Source: Bacteriovoracales bacterium
Lineage (GTDB): Bacteria > Bdellovibrionota > Bacteriovoracia > Bacteriovoracales > Bacteriovoracaceae
NCBI GenBank assembly: GCA_007117175.1
Contig: SKGZ01000063.1
Coordinates: forward strand, 1-9,390
Reading direction: 5' to 3'
Length of the DNA: 9,390 bases
Position 1 is the stretch's first letter; every line of letters begins with the position of its first letter. This document shows positions 8,121-9,390 of the stretch, in pieces. The notes under the pieces are model-generated. The model saw only the letters and a program-made list of their open reading frames with translations, was not told where the DNA came from and ran no database searches. Both the position numbers and the translations under genes were made by a program.

Positions 8121-8136
8121 CTACTATATATAGTGA
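8121..8136 (-). promoter_or_regulatory. Distal NrdR-box-like operator
   Basis: Minus-strand TCACTATATATAGTAG holds the perfect 12-bp palindrome ACTATATATAGT (8123-8134), matching the core CwATATATwG of the NrdR box. Its centre is 42 bp from the centre of the proximal box, about four helical turns, so both would face the same side of DNA. It begins 14 bp past the stop codon of the lipoprotein gene. Confidence 0.75.
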
Positions 8137-8150
8137 GGGCGACTATTATT

Positions 8151-8942
8151 TTATCGAATTGATCTCAAACGGGCCTGCAACTGCAGGTAATCAGATTCGT
8201 GACAATCGGCGTGAATATGCTGGCGATAAAGATCTAGCCCACGTTTGGGGTTATTTTGCACTCCCCCGCCCCTAAGACCTACAAACTGACTGCTCTCAAC
8301 CTTATAAACACCCTGCTCTTCAGTCTTAACTGCTTGAGAAACAGAAAAGCAATAATTCACTAAATTGGGATCTGAAGTTGGGCTCAGCTGACAGCGACTA
8401 TGAGCTCTTAAGTTAAAGGCCCAGTAGGCCATTTCACTACCTTCATGGATAGCAAGAAAGCGAGGAACACGACCCGCTTGACCGGGCAGAGAACTGCCAG
8501 GGTTGTTCATTCCTCTAGCAATTTGGCAATATCGATTCATTGCCCCGCTCATATCATTGGGATTTAAGCGATCAAACTCCTCAAAGTAAGGAAAATTGAA
8601 TGGATTCTTGTTGGGGTGAAAGGTAAAACTGCTGGCGCGAAAGCGCAGCACTAAGGAATGCTCTACTTGCTCATCATCACAACTCAGCATTTGGTAATCA
8701 TAAGTCAGCCTTAAGAGATTGAGATCATTGCGATCAAGTCTTGCGCTCATCACCTCGCAAATCTCTCTTAACACTCTCAATTCCTCATTATCCATCATTT
8801 GCTGATCATTGATGCGAATCAGATCCCCTGCCCCTAACTCATCGCGAATTGGGCCCACATCATCAGAACCTTCTCCTGATCCAAAATCAAGGCCACAACT
8901 GGTCATTAAAGTCATTAATATCAATGTTGTTAAAACTTTCAT
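8151..8942 (-). CDS. Cysteine-rich outer-membrane-type lipoprotein of unknown function
   Basis: 263-residue protein starting at the ATG at 8942 (AAGGTG six nt upstream). A GTG at 8951 would add three residues but overlaps that ribosome site. The N-terminus is a type II signal peptide: K2, a hydrophobic core, and a lipobox ending MTSC with C16 as the lipidated residue. Gly, not Asp, follows the Cys, which by the E. coli rule favours the outer membrane. An acidic, Gly-rich linker (20-37) leads into the mature domain. That domain has six more cysteines (62, 88, 139, 184, 198, 247), an even number that would allow three disulfides in the periplasm. Between 100 and 250 it is rich in aromatic, Asn and Arg residues. 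No catalytic or family motif is recognised. It lies 38 bp after a beta-propeller-like gene but has its own consensus promoter, and no clear terminator separates it from nrdJ. Confidence 0.8.
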   Translation of the reverse strand: MKVLTTLILMTLMTSCGLDFGSGEGSDDVGPIRDELGAGDLIRINDQQMMDNEELRVLREICEVMSARLDRNDLNLLRLTYDYQMLSCDDEQVEHSLVLRFRASSFTFHPNKNPFNFPYFEEFDRLNPNDMSGAMNRYCQIARGMNNPGSSLPGQAGRVPRFLAIHEGSEMAYWAFNLRAHSRCQLSPTSDPNLVNYCFSVSQAVKTEEQGVYKVESSQFVGLRGGGVQNNPKRGLDLYRQHIHADCHESDYLQLQARLRSIR

Positions 8943-8948
8943 CACAAA

Positions 8949-8954
8949 CACCTT
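8949..8954 (-). promoter_or_regulatory. Ribosome binding site choosing the lipoprotein start
   Basis: AAGGTG on the minus strand, six nt before the ATG at 8942. It overlaps the alternative GTG codon at 8951, which therefore is unlikely to be used. Confidence 0.6.
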
Positions 8955-8979
8955 GTCGTCACAAATAAGAATAGACTTA

Positions 8980-9007
8980 ATTATAAGCGACTGAAGAAGT
9001 CTGTCAA
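8980..9007 (-). promoter_or_regulatory. Consensus sigma70 promoter of the lipoprotein gene
   Basis: On the minus strand, TTGACA (9007-9002) and TATAAT (8985-8980) are both perfect matches to the sigma70 consensus, separated by 16 bp. The promoter lies within the last codons of the upstream gene, and the -10 element contains that gene's TAA stop (8983-8981). A start near 8973 would leave a leader of about 30 nt before the ATG at 8942. Confidence 0.7.
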
Positions 9008-9390
9008 AGAACGAAAGACGTAAAGGCGGCTACGAGAACTGAGAGCAGCCACATGACCTCTACCGGAGGCTAAGTAGCTAAAAACAGAGGACCTGGGGTG
9101 ACCGAAGTGAAAAAGTTGAACAAAACCTTTGTTCCAATCACCATAAAAGAGCTGCCCAGCAAAATTAGCAATCACTAACTCCTCACCAATCAGGCTTAAG
9201 GAAGAAATTCCCTGCTCACTCACTTTCATTTGCTGGCTAACGACTCCATCACCTTCCTCAATCGCTAGCACATCACCTTCAGGAGTGGCTGCTAGAATTT
9301 GATTATTTTTTTCATCCCAAACGAGATTAGAAGAGATCTCCACTGGTACAATTTTGATCTCATCACCAGTTTTAGGATCTAAGGCCTTGA
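8981..9390 (-). CDS. 3' end of a beta-propeller (PQQ-like repeat) protein (partial)
   Basis: The frame is open from the right edge to a TAA at 8983-8981, giving 135 residues; the start is outside and the GTG at 9343 is only an internal valine. Near the edge it reads ALDPKTGDEI, the loop typical of PQQ-like repeats (ALD.KTG). Alternating short strands follow, such as NLVWD, NQILAATPEGDVLAIE, LVIANFAGQLFYG and VAALSSRSRLYVF, spaced at 35-45 residues, as in blades of a beta-propeller. No catalytic residue can be named. Such propellers often serve as binding scaffolds in the cell envelope (BamB is one example), but nothing here identifies this one as BamB. It is followed after 38 bp by the lipoprotein gene on the same strand, so read-through transcription is possible in addition to the internal promoter. 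Confidence 0.65.
   Translation of the reverse strand, partial: KALDPKTGDEIKIVPVEISSNLVWDEKNNQILAATPEGDVLAIEEGDGVVSQQMKVSEQGISSLSLIGEELVIANFAGQLFYGDWNKGFVQLFHFGHPRSSVFSYLASGRGHVAALSSRSRLYVFRSLTDFFSRL

Noticed and set aside
8003..8150. Cobalamin riboswitch upstream of nrdJ
   Set aside because: A good promoter at 8051-8079 leaves only about 40 nt of leader, and I find no B12-box-like element or multi-helix fold in the interval.
7967..8275. Plus-strand open frame across the nrdJ promoter region
   Set aside because: It runs antisense over nrdJ, its regulatory sites and the lipoprotein gene, has no ribosome site that I can see and no recognisable protein features.
1..9390. Mobile elements, CRISPR arrays, tRNA or rRNA genes, phage or toxin-antitoxin genes
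   Set aside because: I saw no regularly spaced direct repeats, terminal inverted repeats, transposase or integrase motifs, cloverleaf sequences or small paired genes on either strand.

Overview
The window reads as an ordinary chromosomal segment of a moderately AT-rich Gram-negative bacterium. A relative of Bdellovibrio (Bdellovibrionota) is my best guess. The grounds are secreted and lipid-anchored proteins, a long-form B12-dependent ribonucleotide reductase, and a PSP1-family protein next to tmk and a holB-like gene. The assignment is an inference from gene content, because no rRNA or other marker gene is present.

Layout. Positions 1-2908 are on the + strand and look like one operon: the 3' end of a gene with an acidic, tyrosine-rich tail (2-463), thymidylate kinase tmk (492-1118), a short delta-prime-like DNA polymerase III clamp-loader subunit (1102-1845) and a PSP1/RicT-like iron-sulfur protein (1856-2908). 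All genes from 2905 onward are on the - strand: a secreted phospholipase-D-superfamily protein carrying a calcium-loop motif (2905-4329), the class II ribonucleotide reductase nrdJ (4505-8002), a small cysteine-rich lipoprotein (8151-8942) and the 3' end of a beta-propeller-like gene (8981-9390, running off the right edge). The two blocks converge at 2905-2908, where one TTAA tetramer supplies the stop codons of both genes.

Regulation. nrdJ has a good sigma70-type promoter. Two NrdR-box-like palindromes lie upstream, 42 bp apart centre to centre, and the proximal one touches the -35 element. This points to repression by NrdR. The leader is too short for a cobalamin riboswitch. The lipoprotein gene has its own consensus promoter (TTGACA, 16 bp, TATAAT) inside the end of the upstream gene. 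A perfect 12-bp inverted repeat between nrdJ and the phospholipase-D-family gene looks like the nrdJ terminator.

How the genes fit together. tmk (dTTP synthesis), the clamp-loader subunit and nrdJ (deoxynucleotide supply) all serve DNA replication, but they sit in separate, oppositely oriented units. The phospholipase-D-family protein and the lipoprotein act outside the cytoplasm. No mobile element, CRISPR array, RNA gene or new multi-gene system is visible. No stretch above 300 bases lacks a gene: the longest gaps are 4330-4504 and 8003-8150, and both are accounted for by regulatory signals.
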